Shown one piece after another: positions 49,980 through 59,934 of a stretch of DNA of 64,000 nt. The notes beneath the pieces were generated by a model that was not told the DNA's origin, searched no databases, and worked only from the letters and a program-made list of their open reading frames with translations. This stretch comes from Polyodon spathula (lineage: Eukaryota; Chordata; Actinopteri; Acipenseriformes; Polyodontidae). Position 1 is the first letter of the stretch. Each line of letters begins with the position of its first letter. The translations under genes were made by a program, and so were the position numbers. The DNA lies in the NCBI RefSeq assembly GCF_017654505.1, contig NC_054537.1:61374145-61438144 (forward strand), given 5' to 3'.

Positions 49980-50578
49980 TGTAACAGGGAGTTTGTTACG
50001 TGTCGTCACTGAATAATGAGGCACACACAGAGCACTGGGTGCTGACACGCCGCACAGGCATGTAGATTAAATTCAACACAGAGGTGCTGTGTCTAGGGTA
50101 CCAGCAATGGTAGCCCTAGTGCTAGATTTAATAAAGAAAAGGCAAGCGCTAGCTCACCCTCCCCATACATTGTTTGGGATCAACCCCCTCTAAACTAACC
50201 TACTGCTATTTATCCCAAAGTCACGGCATCCTCTGGCCTGTTTTGGACGGACTTGGCTGAGCAAACACCTTCATGAGCACCGTCTTGCAATTGAAGGGTT
50301 CCATAGTAGTTAATCCTGCAGAGTAGACATTATCCTCCTCGCTGTCAACAAGCGCAAGCTTTCGCACAGCGCCAGTCTTTGTAGCAATGGCCATGCAGCA
50401 GCCTTTTGAGCTCCGCAAGGCTCTGCGGGCATACCTCCCAGCCAATCCAGACCACCCGATCAGCTCAGTGCCAGGCGAGCCTAACTGCTCAATTGGTTGC
50501 CCAGCAACACGTCTCCTGTTCTGCATCCCAGTTGCACACATTTGCGCAGGAACCAGCGACAGTGCCCTCCCTGTCACA
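49980..50578 (-). mobile_element. Solo LTR (family B), minus orientation
   Basis: On the minus strand it runs TGTGACAGGGAG to CTCCCTGTTACA, 599 bp, with an ATTAAA signal (plus-strand TTTAAT at 50127-50132). Flanking pentamers are ACTTG (49975-49979) and GCTTG (50579-50583), a target duplication with one mismatch. Open frames of 81-118 codons in both directions inside it are LTR shadows. A partial copy is at 56537. Confidence 0.82.
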
Positions 50579-51102
50579 GCTTGGTATAGAAAACATACTG
50601 ACTTCAGTGAGGGACTTGACCAGACATACTACATCCATCAATGATAAATAAAACTTACAGAATAATAAAAACAGCAACTGAAGTTGTACCCTCTGTTTTT
50701 CTGGGTTATCTTGAGATGAACTACTTCGACCATGACCAGGAAAAGCCTTTTACCCATGAAGAGATGACATTTGTTCAAGCATTACGCTCCATTGCTTGAT
50801 TCTGGGCACCAAGTCAAAATCTGGTTTAAACTGAAGAAAGGTTTAAAAAGAAACCACAAGGCCTCCTTTCAGAAGGTAAAGGTCATTGCTAAACGAAAAA
50901 AAACAAAAAAACACTGAAAACCTCTTGGAAGAATATCTCTCCATAATATTTCATATTATATTTCAACAGTCTGCAGTTTTGGTATCTAAATTTAACAGAG
51001 GAATGTCATAAAATCTGCTTTTAAATGGAAATTAAATTGAGCATAGAATTATATAAAACATTTTAATGTATATGTATAGAAATAATACACACAATACTAC
51101 AC

Positions 51103-51167
<65 letters not shown>
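51103..51167. repeat. (TA)n microsatellite at a Tc1 insertion
   Basis: TA array that ends exactly at the left end of the intact Tc1-like element. Confidence 0.95.
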
Positions 51168-51170
<3 letters not shown>

Positions 51171-52789
51171 TGCCTTGCAAAAGTATTCAGACCCCTGACC
51201 AATTCTCTCTTATTACTGAATTACAAATGGTACATTGAAATTTCCTTCTGTTTGATATTTTATTTTTAAACACTTAAATTCAGAATCAATTATTGTAAGG
51301 TGACACTGGTTTTATGTTGGGAAATATTTTTAAGAAAAATAAAAAACTGAAACATCTTGCTTGCATAAGTATTCACCCCTGTGCTGTGGAAACTCCCAGT
51401 TTGCACCGATGAAAGAAATTGCCCTAACGAGGACACAATTACCTTACCATTGGCCTCCACCTGTGAACCATTAAAGTTGCTGTCACATTTTCTGGATAAA
51501 AACCCCACTGTTGAAGGATCATTGGTAAGGCTGTGAATATGAAGGAAAATGAAGACCAAAGAGCATTCTACAGAAGGTAGAGATAAAGTAATACAAATGC
51601 ATAGATTAGGGAAAGGGTACAAAATAATATCCAAGTGTTTGGATATCCCAGTGAGCACAGCTGGATCAATAATCAGGAAGTGGAAGCTGCATCACACCAC
51701 CCAGGCACTGCCAAGAAAAGGCCATCCCTCAAAACTCAGCACTCAAACAAGAAGGAGACTTGTGAGAGAAGCCACAGAGAGGCCAACAATCACTTTGAAG
51801 GAGCTACAGAGTTCAGTGGCTGGGAGTGGAGTAATGGTGCACCAGTCAACCATATCAAGAGCTCTGCATAACACTGGCCTGTATGGGAGGGTGGCAAGAA
51901 AGAAGCCGTTACTCAAAAGGTACCATCTGAAAGCACGTCTGGAGTTTGCCAGAAAGCATGAGAGTGACCCAGCTGCGATGTGGGAAAAGGTTTTGTGGTC
52001 AGATGAGACCAAGATAGAGCTTTTTGGCCAAAACTCAAAGCACTATGTGTGGCGCAAACCTAACACTGCCCATGCCTCAAGACACACCATCCCTACAGTG
52101 AAGTATGATGGTGGCAGCATCATGCTGTGGGGATGCTTCTCATCAGCAGGGACTGGGCATCTTGTTACAATTGAAGGAAGAATGGATGGAGCAAAATACA
52201 GGAAAATACTGCAAGAGAATCTGCTTCAGTCTGCTAAAAAACTGAAGCTTGGGAGGAAATTCACCTTTCAGCAGGACAATGATCCCAAGCACAAGGCCAA
52301 AGCAACATTGGAGTGGCTCAAGAACAAAAAGGTGAATGTCCTACAGTGGCCCAGTCAAAGTCCTGATCTCAATCCCATTGAGAATCTGTGGCACTATTTG
52401 AAAATTGCGGTCCACAAGCATCGTCCAACCAACCTGAACAACCTGGAGCAAATCTGCCAAGAAGAATGGGCCAAAATCACTCTGACACTGTGTGCAAAGC
52501 TGGTACATACTTACCCCAAAAGACTTAAAGCTGTTATTGCAGCGAAAGGTGGCTCTACCAAATATTAATGTGTGGGGGTTGAATACTTATGCAAGCAAGA
52601 TATTTCAGTTTTTTATTTTTCTTAAAAATATTTCCCAACATAAAACCAATGTCACCTTACAATAATTGATTTTGAGTTTAAGTGTTTTAAAAAAAAAAAT
52701 ATCGAACAGAACGAAATTTCAATGTACCATTTGTAATTCAGTAATATGAGAGAATTGGTCAGGGGTCTGAATACTTTTGCAAGGCACTG
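51168..52789 (+). mobile_element. Tc1-like transposon, apparently complete
   Basis: 1622 bp with long inverted ends of about 210 bp: CAGTGCCTTGCAAAAGTATT at the left and AATACTTTTGCAAGGCACTG at the right, continuing inward through CTTACTGAATTACAAATGG-type and TTTATGTTGGGAAATATTT / AAATATTTCCCAACATAAA. The left flank is TA; the right flank now reads TG at the start of a (GT)n run. It encloses a single uninterrupted transposase gene. Both ends and the ORF look intact, unlike every other Tc1 copy in the window. Confidence 0.93.
51549..52568 (+). CDS. Tc1-like DD34E transposase, intact
   Basis: 339 residues, the usual length for Tc1/Sleeping Beauty-type transposases. Residues ~1-110 form the paired-like DNA-binding region (GKGYKIISKCLDIPVSTAGS, then STISRALHNTGLYGR). 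The catalytic triad is complete: D152 in WSDETKIELFG, D243 in QQDNDPKHKAK and E278 in [11 protein letters not shown], with exactly 34 residues between the last two. The glycine-rich box is GGSIMLWGCFSSAGTGHL (about 188-205). It ends KGGSTKY, as other members do. The start at 51549 is the first Met giving the standard MKTKEHS-like N-terminus. It excises and reinserts its element at TA sites; whether it is expressed cannot be seen. The gene is antisense to itga9. Confidence 0.93.
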   Translation: MKTKEHSTEGRDKVIQMHRLGKGYKIISKCLDIPVSTAGSIIRKWKLHHTTQALPRKGHPSKLSTQTRRRLVREATERPTITLKELQSSVAGSGVMVHQSTISRALHNTGLYGRVARKKPLLKRYHLKARLEFARKHESDPAAMWEKVLWSDETKIELFGQNSKHYVWRKPNTAHASRHTIPTVKYDGGSIMLWGCFSSAGTGHLVTIEGRMDGAKYRKILQENLLQSAKKLKLGRKFTFQQDNDPKHKAKATLEWLKNKKVNVLQWPSQSPDLNPIENLWHYLKIAVHKHRPTNLNNLEQICQEEWAKITLTLCAKLVHTYPKRLKAVIAAKGGSTKY

Positions 52790-52809
52790 TGTGTGTGTGT
52801 GTGTGTGTT

Positions 52810-52884
<75 letters not shown>

Positions 52885-52891
52885 ATATATA
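52790..52891. repeat. (GT)n(TA)n microsatellite right of the Tc1 element
   Basis: A short GT run leads into a long TA run with two small interruptions, probably the other half of the TA array at 51103-51167 that the transposon split. Confidence 0.93.
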
Positions 52892-52953
52892 GCTCCCATT
52901 CTTGTTAAAGCTTCAGTCATGTCAAGATATACAACTCACATTAGTAATAACTC

Positions 52954-53158
52954 TGTGGCAGGATGGAAACCCTGCTCGTGTGATGTGTGGGTTGGCAATG
53001 AGGGGATTAAATTCCTCCCTGCCTGAATACATGTGAGAATGTGGCTGGAGCCTTAACTGAATGATGGATGGTTAATTAGGCTCCAGCCACATGGTATACA
53101 GAAGAGAAGAAATCATTTGTTAGTGAGTGAACACTGTTGTTTGTTTTACCCTGTCACA
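52954..53158 (+). mobile_element. LTR (family C), gypsy-like, 5' LTR
   Basis: 205 bp, TGTGGCAGG to CCTGTCACA. A perfect 15-bp inverted repeat (53039-53053 with 53078-53092, loop 24 nt) lies inside. It is followed at 53161 by TGGTGTCAGAATGGGATAG, a primer-binding-site-like sequence of the type found after gypsy LTRs. A gag relic follows. Confidence 0.75.
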
Positions 53159-53640
53159 TGTGGTGTCAGAATGGGATAGCACCCCTAGAGCCTCAGAACA
53201 GAACTGCAGGTTTAAAAAACAAAGGGTGGCCTTAAAGATGACCGAGACAACTAGCAACGGCTGAAGGAAGAGGGGGCTCCATGGTGCGCAGCTTGTAGGG
53301 AGTTTGGGCACCTCCGAGACGTGTACCCATATGAAGACCCACAATTTATGGAGGCCTTCATGAGGTATGAGGTGGAGTCAGCCAAGGAATGGCTCCGCCT
53401 AAGGTCCAACCCCAGCCACCAGCCCGTCATTGTAAGAAGGGCCCTCTGCCTTCTACGTCCCCAGAGGATTGTGGGTCAGATGCCCTCCTCGCCTGCCTTG
53501 AGGACCAAGGTTGGTGCCTCACCTGCGGGGAGATCGGGCACTTGGTGCAGTGCTGCCCCCTCAAAGATCAGGAGGAGCTACGTCATTCTGAAATGCCTCG
53601 CTTCAGTGACCAGCTGGCTGGAAATGTTGCGTAGTGATTT
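53159..53640 (+). pseudogene. Gypsy-like gag relic with CCHC zinc knuckle
   Basis: The frame starting 53389 reads 81 codons and contains CLTCGEIGHLVQCC: C43, C46, H51 and C56 fit the C-X2-C-X4-H-X4-C retroviral-type zinc knuckle of gag nucleocapsid domains. The region before it (53235-53390) is frame-shifted. No protease, RT or 3' LTR follows, so the element is truncated. The overlapping 195-codon frame at 53321 is a shadow. Confidence 0.72.
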
Positions 53641-54531
53641 TTATATAGATTGTATATATTGTATTTTTCGTGTTGTGACTTTTCGTTATGTGGAATGTAA
53701 TAAACAAGAACCAAAATGGCTCATTTCCCCCCCCCATCATTTTACAACGCCATTTCCATGTTTGTTTTATTTGAAGTGTTCAAAGTTACATTTTAGTTTT
53801 TGTTTGCTTGTTCAGCTACAAAAAGACACAAGGAAACCTCTGTGTCTATGGCCACTGTTTTCTGTGAAGAAACGGCAATGGCAAAGAATGAAAAAAAGTA
53901 AAAAATAAATAAAATGTAGTGTCAACTTTATGTACCGTTTATTACAGTAATAAACAAAACAACCTTTAACTTAAACGGCTATTTGGCCTCCTTTGTTTTG
54001 TAGTTTATTCACGGGGGTAAAGCAAGGCCTACACAACGTGTTCTTTACTCCTGGACATTTTTCTACTTTAATGTGTTACATATTGTGACGTCTTTCTGTA
54101 AAATAAAGGCACACACAGGGGCCGCACCCTCCTGCCCCTGCTGCTATGCTGTCTCTGCCTGCATTCTGAGCAATATAATGGCTTTTATTAATTTTTGAAA
54201 ACAAACAAATATCTTACATAAGGAAAACAGCTTTCAGAAGGTGGGCAGTGTTTGTGGAACTACAAAATACGCTAGGAACATCAAAGCATTATTTGCTTAG
54301 CAACGGGGCTAACAACCACGAACCCAAACAAACCAGCCACATGGCGTTGCCACTTAGTTTCAATGGCTCTACGGTTTTATTCAGTGATGAACCGAAAAAA
54401 ATGTTTTGTAAATATAAAACTGCTGTACAGTTATGTTTCTACAAATGCATATTAAAGTTTTTTTCTTGTGCACAACGACTGCCTTATTATTATTACTATT
54501 ATTACTATTATGATTAACATCAGTGTAGCTA

Positions 54532-56160
54532 CAGTGCCGTGAAAAAGTATTTGCCCCATCTAATTTTTGGCATTTTTGCACATTTTTCACATTGAATTTG
54601 GTCAGATCTTTTTGTGGGTTGTCGTAGTATACAGAGGGAGTCTGAGAGAAAAAAAAATGACACCAAAGTTTGGTGCTTCTTTCATTTGTTTGGTGTGCAA
54701 GGTAATCAAAAATGCAGTCTTCAGGTGTGAAAAAGTTATTGCCCCCCCTAGTTAACTCAACCCAATTAAAGGGATAATTAGGGTCAGCTGTTTGAATATT
54801 TTGGTTAACAATCAGGCCTGATTTGGGCCAACCCTGCCCAATATAAATCTGACTAATTTTGGCCCTTACCATCAGAGTGAAGTTGTCAGCACACAGGTTC
54901 TAGAGGCACCTCATGCCACGATCAAAAGAAATTCCTGAAGACCTCCAGAAAAAAAAAGTTGTTGATGCCTATCAGTCTGGAAAGGGTTACAAAACCATTT
55001 CTAAGGCTCTGGGCCTCCACCAAACCAGTCAGCGACACATCGTCCAAATGGAGAACGTTTGGGACAGTAGTGAATCTTCCCAGGAATAGCCATCCTGCCA
55101 AAATCTCTCCAAGAGCCAAGCGTAAAATCGTCCATGAAGTCACAAAGAACCCTAGAACAACATCCAGGGATCTGCAAAGCTCTCTTGCCTCGGCTAAGGT
55201 CAGTGTTCATGACTCTACCATCAGAAAGACAGTCGGCAAAAATGGGATTCATGGCAGAGTAGCAAGGAGGAAACCACTGCTCACTAAGAAGAACATGAAT
55301 GCTCGTCTCAAGTTTGCCAAAAAGCACCTAGATGATCCTCAAGAGTTCTGGAACAATGTTCTATGGACAGATGAGTCAAAAGTGGAACTTTTTGACCTAC
55401 ATGGGCCCCGTTACGTCTGGCGAAAACCAAATACTGCATTCCACAACAAGAAACTCATACCAATGGTCAAGCATGGAGGTGCTAGTGTCATGATTTGGGG
55501 ATGCTTTGCTGCATCAGGACCTGGACGACTTGCCAACATTGAAGGAACCATGAATTCTGCTCTGTACCAGAGGATTCTACAGGAGAATGTCAGGCCATCC
55601 GTCCATGAGCTGAAGCCGAAGCGCAGCTGGGTCATACAGCAAGACAATGATCCGAAACAAACAAGTAAGTCTACATCAGAATGGTTGAAGAACAAGAAAT
55701 TTTTCTGAAATTTGGAATGGCCTAGTCAAAGTCCATACCTAAACCCCATTGAGATGTTGTGGCAGGACCTGAAACGAGAAGTTTATGCTCGAAAACCCAC
55801 AAATGTCACTGAGTTGAAGCAGTTCTGCAAGAAGGAGTGGACCATAATTCCTCCACTGCACTGTGAGAGACTGATCAATAACTACAGGAAGCGTCTGGTT
55901 GCAGTTATTGCGGCTAAAGGTGGCGTAACCTGTTATTGAGTCTAAGGGGGCGATTATTTTTTCACACTGGGGCATTGGGTGTTGCATAACTTTCTTTAAT
56001 AAATAAATGAAATAAGTATCAACATTTTGTGTTATTTGTTCACTCAGGGTCCCTTTTATCTAATATTAGATTTTGGTTGAAGATCTGATAACATTCAGTG
56101 TCAAAAATATGCAAAAATGCAGAAAATCAGATAGGGGGCAAATACTTTTTCACGGTACTG
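54532..56160 (+). mobile_element. Tc1-like transposon, full length but broken ORF
   Basis: 1629 bp. Ends CAGTGCCGTGAAAAAGTATT and AATACTTTTTCACGGTACTG are inverted and TA-flanked on both sides (54530-54531, 56161-56162). Subterminal CATTTTTGCACATTTTT is mirrored by CAAAAATATGCAAAAATG. It is a different family from the element at 51168. Confidence 0.93.
54913..55939 (+). pseudogene. Tc1-like transposase, two frame breaks
   Basis: Starts MPRSKEIPEDLQKK and GKGYKTISKALGL in one frame. Near 55020 the frame shifts and continues FGTVVNLPRNSHPAKISPRA with paired-like DNA binding. D of WTDESKVELF and D of QQDNDPKQTSK are present. A stop at 55706-55708 follows NKKFF, then the same frame resumes with EWPSQSPYLNPIEMLW, which keeps the catalytic glutamate but has Y for D in the SPDLNP box. 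It ends KGGVTCY. Close to intact, so a fairly recent inactivation. Confidence 0.9.
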
Positions 56161-56379
56161 TACATAAATATAAAACCTTAAATCAGAGTACCATGATGAA
56201 TGTTTAATCGTAGCAAAACATTTAAATAACTTCTTGTATGCTGAGATTAATTACTACAGTACATTACATTCATATGATGGGGTGGGCATAAAATAAAATC
56301 TGTTACTTCTCACAATTCTCGGACTCAAAATGCATCCAGAGTTCTACATTGCTGGAATCCTAATGTGGACATCTTCACT

Positions 56380-57270
56380 TCAACACAGTAAGTTAACATT
56401 TGTTTATCTTGTTGGTGAAATCTGGACCCATTCTGCCTTGCACATTTCCTTCAGCTCAGTCAGATTGGATACACAATGCTTGGCTACAGATTTTTCCAGA
56501 TCAGTATAAACATTTCTTTGATTGAGATCTGGTAATTCCCCTAAACTAACCTAGTGAAGTCCCGGCATCCTCCTGGTGACTCTGGCCTATTTCTGACAGC
56601 CTCACCCAGGCATTGCCTTCATAAGCACCATCTTGGAGTGGAAGGGTTTTGTGTTGTAGTTCTCTCCATGGAGCGGACACTTTCTTCCTCGATGTAAACA
56701 CAGCAAGCTTTGCTCAGCACCTGTCTGCATAGCTACGGTCATACAGTAATCTCGTGCCGTGTGCAGCCTCTTTGGGCACGCCCCCCAGGCAATGCAGACT
56801 TCCCCAATCAGCTCAGCTCAGGACGAGCCCACCTGCGCAATTAGTTGTCTAGCAATGCGTCTCCTGTTCCATGTCCCAGCTGCAAACATTTGCACAAGAA
56901 CCAGCGACAAGGTCCCTTCTGTCACACCGTTCTAAAATTTTTAACTTCATTTTCTTCAAGAATTCTAGAGTTCTACATGGATGTATGCTTTGGCCTATCA
57001 TACTGTAAGATAAACTGTCTGCCAATCAGCCAACGATCAGATGGTATCTTTGTACTTTGTAAAATGTTTTGAGACATGGCCGCATTCATTCCATCTTCAG
57101 TCACATCAACGTCTCCAGTCCCTGAACAGCTAAAACACCCCCATATCATAAAAAAATTTCGCCTCAGCTTACATTCTCTGAATATACGTTTTTTGTAACT
57201 GTTAGCACAAGGCACCATTAAACAAAACGGTCCCAAAAGATGGCTGTTCATACCTTGGACTCATCACTAG
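56380..57270 (-). pseudogene. Tc1-like transposase relic, minus strand, split by an LTR
   Basis: 57251-56973 on the minus strand reads HLLGPFCLMVPCANSYKK, then FFMIWGCFSCSGTGDVDVTE, NAAMSQNILQST and FILQYDRPKHTS, the middle of a Tc1-type transposase (one catalytic-box D missing). The C-terminal part resumes left of 56537 as KSVAKHCVSNLTELKEMC and KAEWVQI. The gap between them is the LTR fragment at 56537-56926. Confidence 0.72.
56537..56926 (-). mobile_element. LTR family B fragment inserted in a Tc1 relic
   Basis: CTAAACTAACCTA, CGGCATCCTC, AAGCACCATCTTG and GCGTCTCCTGTTC match 50185-50578 in order, ending TGTCACA. The part equivalent to the LTR 3' third (beyond TAAACTAACC) is absent. Confidence 0.78.
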
Positions 57271-57637
57271 GTGGCAACAGTATGTGTTACACTGATAAGT
57301 AAAAGAGGAGCAATTTGGACATGGTTACATATATGACTTCCAGGTTTACTGCTTTATGGCACTATTCAATCAGTATTTCAGACACATTCTTTGACTGGAT
57401 AGTGACGTAACATAAACCAAGGGTTATTGTAAATAAAGCTGTGTGCTGTAGGGATGGGCAGTTGCGGTCCTGGGTGGCCAATCCAATCCAGGATTAACAG
57501 GTAAACTGTAATAATGAACTGTGTTAAGGTCTGGATGGAGTTTCAATTAAACAATGTAGAACAGGGTTGGAAGAAAAACCAGGAATGGAAGGTGTGACAC
57601 AATGTGATGACGTCCACCTGCTATAAAATGAACTTAC

Positions 57638-57714
57638 CTGGGTAGCAATAACCGTCCACGGAGCCTCAGATCTGCAGCACAGTCATCTGACAGACAGTTC
57701 CTCTCAAACATCGT
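57638..57714 (-). CDS. itga9: itga9 exon: start of calf-1, FERNC..DCAADL
   Basis: Twenty-five codons plus two bases: TMFERNCLSDDCAADLRLRG, then RLLLP. The two cysteines and CAADL match the alpha-9 FERNC..EDCAADL segment at the thigh/calf-1 boundary. Acceptor TTTCAG after an intron that runs off the right edge; donor GTAAGT. This is the most 5' itga9 exon I can find. I searched 57715-64000 by eye for the expected preceding exon and did not see it. Confidence 0.94.
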
Positions 57715-59320
57715 CTGAAAAGGAGTTATGCCGAAGCTTTAGGTTGTGATATTTGAGAGACATCAGTTACAATGTAAGTCAACATGGGTCATGAAAATGT
57801 ACGTGCGTTATTTAAGACAAAGCCCAAGACATTTGATGAACAAACTATATCGCCACAAAAGTCTTGGGCATGCCATTGATATGGATGACTTAAAAGTGTA
57901 ACAAATGTACCTTTTTCATGCAATGCAGCAACTTGGTGCTGGTTGAAATATCACAGTTATCTTAACTAAAGTAGTGTTCTTGTTTAGATTCACTGTGTAT
58001 TATTTTCTGTTTCAGTCATCATCTTGTGGCCTTCCTAAATAATGTCCAGTGAATGTAAGAAATATCACATTTGCTCTATGTGGTATTTCTAACTGAAGTG
58101 ATTTTTATATCCACTAAAGGCAGTTCATATGCATTATTATTCATATTAATCAGCAATAGCACATTCTCAAACCAGGGGAAAGAGCTCTTTGCATCACTGA
58201 TCTTTCTGACATTACATCATACATTTAAGTGTTCACTGGCTTTTATTAGGATCCTAACTGATGTATTCCATACTGTAATAATAATACCATACTGCAATAA
58301 GATTTTTAATAGAAACCAAAGCAGCTTTACAATGCTGAAATAAAGAGACAGAATTGGAAGTTTCTAAGAATGGCCACAAGGCAATATCTGCATATCTTGT
58401 TTATAGTTTGCCATGGTTAGAAAACAGCATAGGCACACTTTTCCTGAAAAAAAACAACATTAACAGAAAAAATGGTGCAAATTTTAGCATAAAAGTCCTT
58501 GATAAATCTGGCCCACAGAACAGTACATTACAAGTTACTAAAGGTACTTAAAGCAGCCATGATATTGTAGAATTCCAAGAGCTATCACAGTCCAAACGCA
58601 ATTCACACACTGCTGATGTTCTGTATAAAAGCTAACTGACCCAAGCTTGCAAGACAGAGAGGAATAACTGCAAAAATAAAATGTTGGAATTAAACTGTTA
58701 CCCTGTATTAAGGAGACTGCCCAACCGTTCTCTTAATTTAGGAGGTCAAGCTAACTGGCTGGATGGAAGTGAAACATGGTTCAAGTGAATTTCTTATAAT
58801 TTGCATTTGATTTTTTTTCCTTAGTTAAATTATATATTTGATTTATATAGCACTGCTAAACATTTTTTTTAATGTATTTTATATAACCAGTGAGCCCTGT
58901 ACACATTGTTTTCAATTAGTTTGGTATGGCAGCTTAGACACAGTGAAGCACAATTCAACAAATTACAACCACTACAACTGGTATATTATTAAAAAAAAAA
59001 AAAATCTACTGAAAAAACACAAGTGAGTGTTAATTCCCATTTATACGCTATTGTATTTGTATTTGTATGTAATAGAAGCTAGGCAATGGGCAAGCAGCCC
59101 TTAGCATAAACTGTAACAAATACAGGATTTGTGTAAAAAGAGACAATAAAATCATGCAATGTACAGTATATACAGTATTTAACCTGCAGTGATTGTATTA
59201 TTCTGAATAAGGCTTTAGAACAGAAGCAGCAGATTTAATGCAATTAACTTTACAACCTCAGATCCATCGTCGTCACCCCCTACCCTCTGCTGAGTTGGGT
59301 TTTACAGCAGGCCCATACTA

Positions 59321-59758
59321 TCAATGCTTATTAGGTACTAGGGCACAGCGTGCAAATTGAAATTGGTGAAAACCCATCTTGGGTAACTGCTGTACCTGTT
59401 TGCATTTGGTGTTATAGTGGGCATGACTGACACCTTTCTGATGTCTCTGCAGCCATAGTCTTCCCCTATCAGTCACCACAGAGTGATGTCTTTGATCCCG
59501 CCTACCAAGGGAATAAGTAGTCACTCTGCGGAGATCACATTCTCTTTTGCTTCTCACAATCAGGTAGGTAAGGTAGGTATAAACTAACCTCTCCAGTTGC
59601 ATGAGTCTTTGTAAAACTCTCACTACGAGTTTTCTGTTAGTTCCCCTGCAATTTATTGCTGGAAGTCGGCTTGCCAATTCCCCGGAATCGGAAACTCGGC
59701 TTCTGAGGACTGAGCTGTAAATCCTGCATGAATGCGCTCCGTTTAAAAAAAAAAACAT
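59321..59758 (-). other. Unrecognised open stretch, 145 codons
   Basis: Uninterrupted on the minus strand from an ATG next to a T-rich run. It is rich in Arg, Leu and Gln, with HHSVVTDRGRLWLQRHQKGV in the middle and no domain I recognise. It is more GC-rich than its surroundings. It could be part of a retroelement (the relic at 60 kb is adjacent), a non-coding transcript, or chance. I do not claim a protein. Confidence 0.25.
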
Positions 59759-59934
59759 TGTTTGGCGACTGTAGTCTGCTTTCCTAATCCTACATCATCT
59801 GCTTTCTGTGTATTTTTCATCTGCTTTTTGCAGCTAAAATAAATATAAGAGAAAAGAGAGACATATACTCCTCCACCGGCTCTGCCGTACCTGCTGTTGA
59901 GTCGACGCCACTGGGCTAACTCGGCCCGCCCAAT

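Larger units (their letters stand above)
49580..57637 (-). other. itga9 intron, 8 kb, transposon cluster
   Basis: About 70% of this intron is recognisable mobile DNA: a solo LTR (49980-50578), an intact Tc1-like element (51168-52789), a gypsy-like LTR with gag relic (52954-53640), a broken Tc1-like element (54532-56160) and a Tc1 relic split by an LTR (56380-57270). Nothing clear in 50590-51100 or 53650-54530, though 54090-54180 is LTR-like. Confidence 0.85.
11699..57714 (-). other. itga9: itga9 gene span, 3' part (integrin alpha-9), 12 coding exons
   Basis: Integrin alpha-9 pairs with beta-1 at the plasma membrane as a receptor for matrix and cell-surface ligands (tenascin-C, VCAM-1, osteopontin in mammals; known of the family). 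Twelve minus-strand exons, each with a canonical AG acceptor and GT donor, join in phase to 1266 nt (421 codons plus stop), about the C-terminal 40% of the usual ~1035 residues. They encode the calf domains, one transmembrane helix and a 32-residue tail that opens with MGFFRRR. The wording of the helix exon and tail matches alpha-9 rather than alpha-4, its nearest paralogue. Propeller and thigh exons are not in the window. If the 28-exon human layout holds, these are exons 17-28. No premature stop or frameshift was seen, so the gene looks functional. Confidence 0.95.

Noticed and set aside
50221..50651. Open frames of 81-118 codons on both strands
   Set aside because: They lie inside the family B solo LTR, which has LTR ends, a poly-A signal and a target duplication.
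53321..53908. 195-codon plus-strand frame
   Set aside because: It runs across the gag relic in another frame and on into unrelated AT-rich sequence. The zinc-knuckle frame at 53389 explains the region better.
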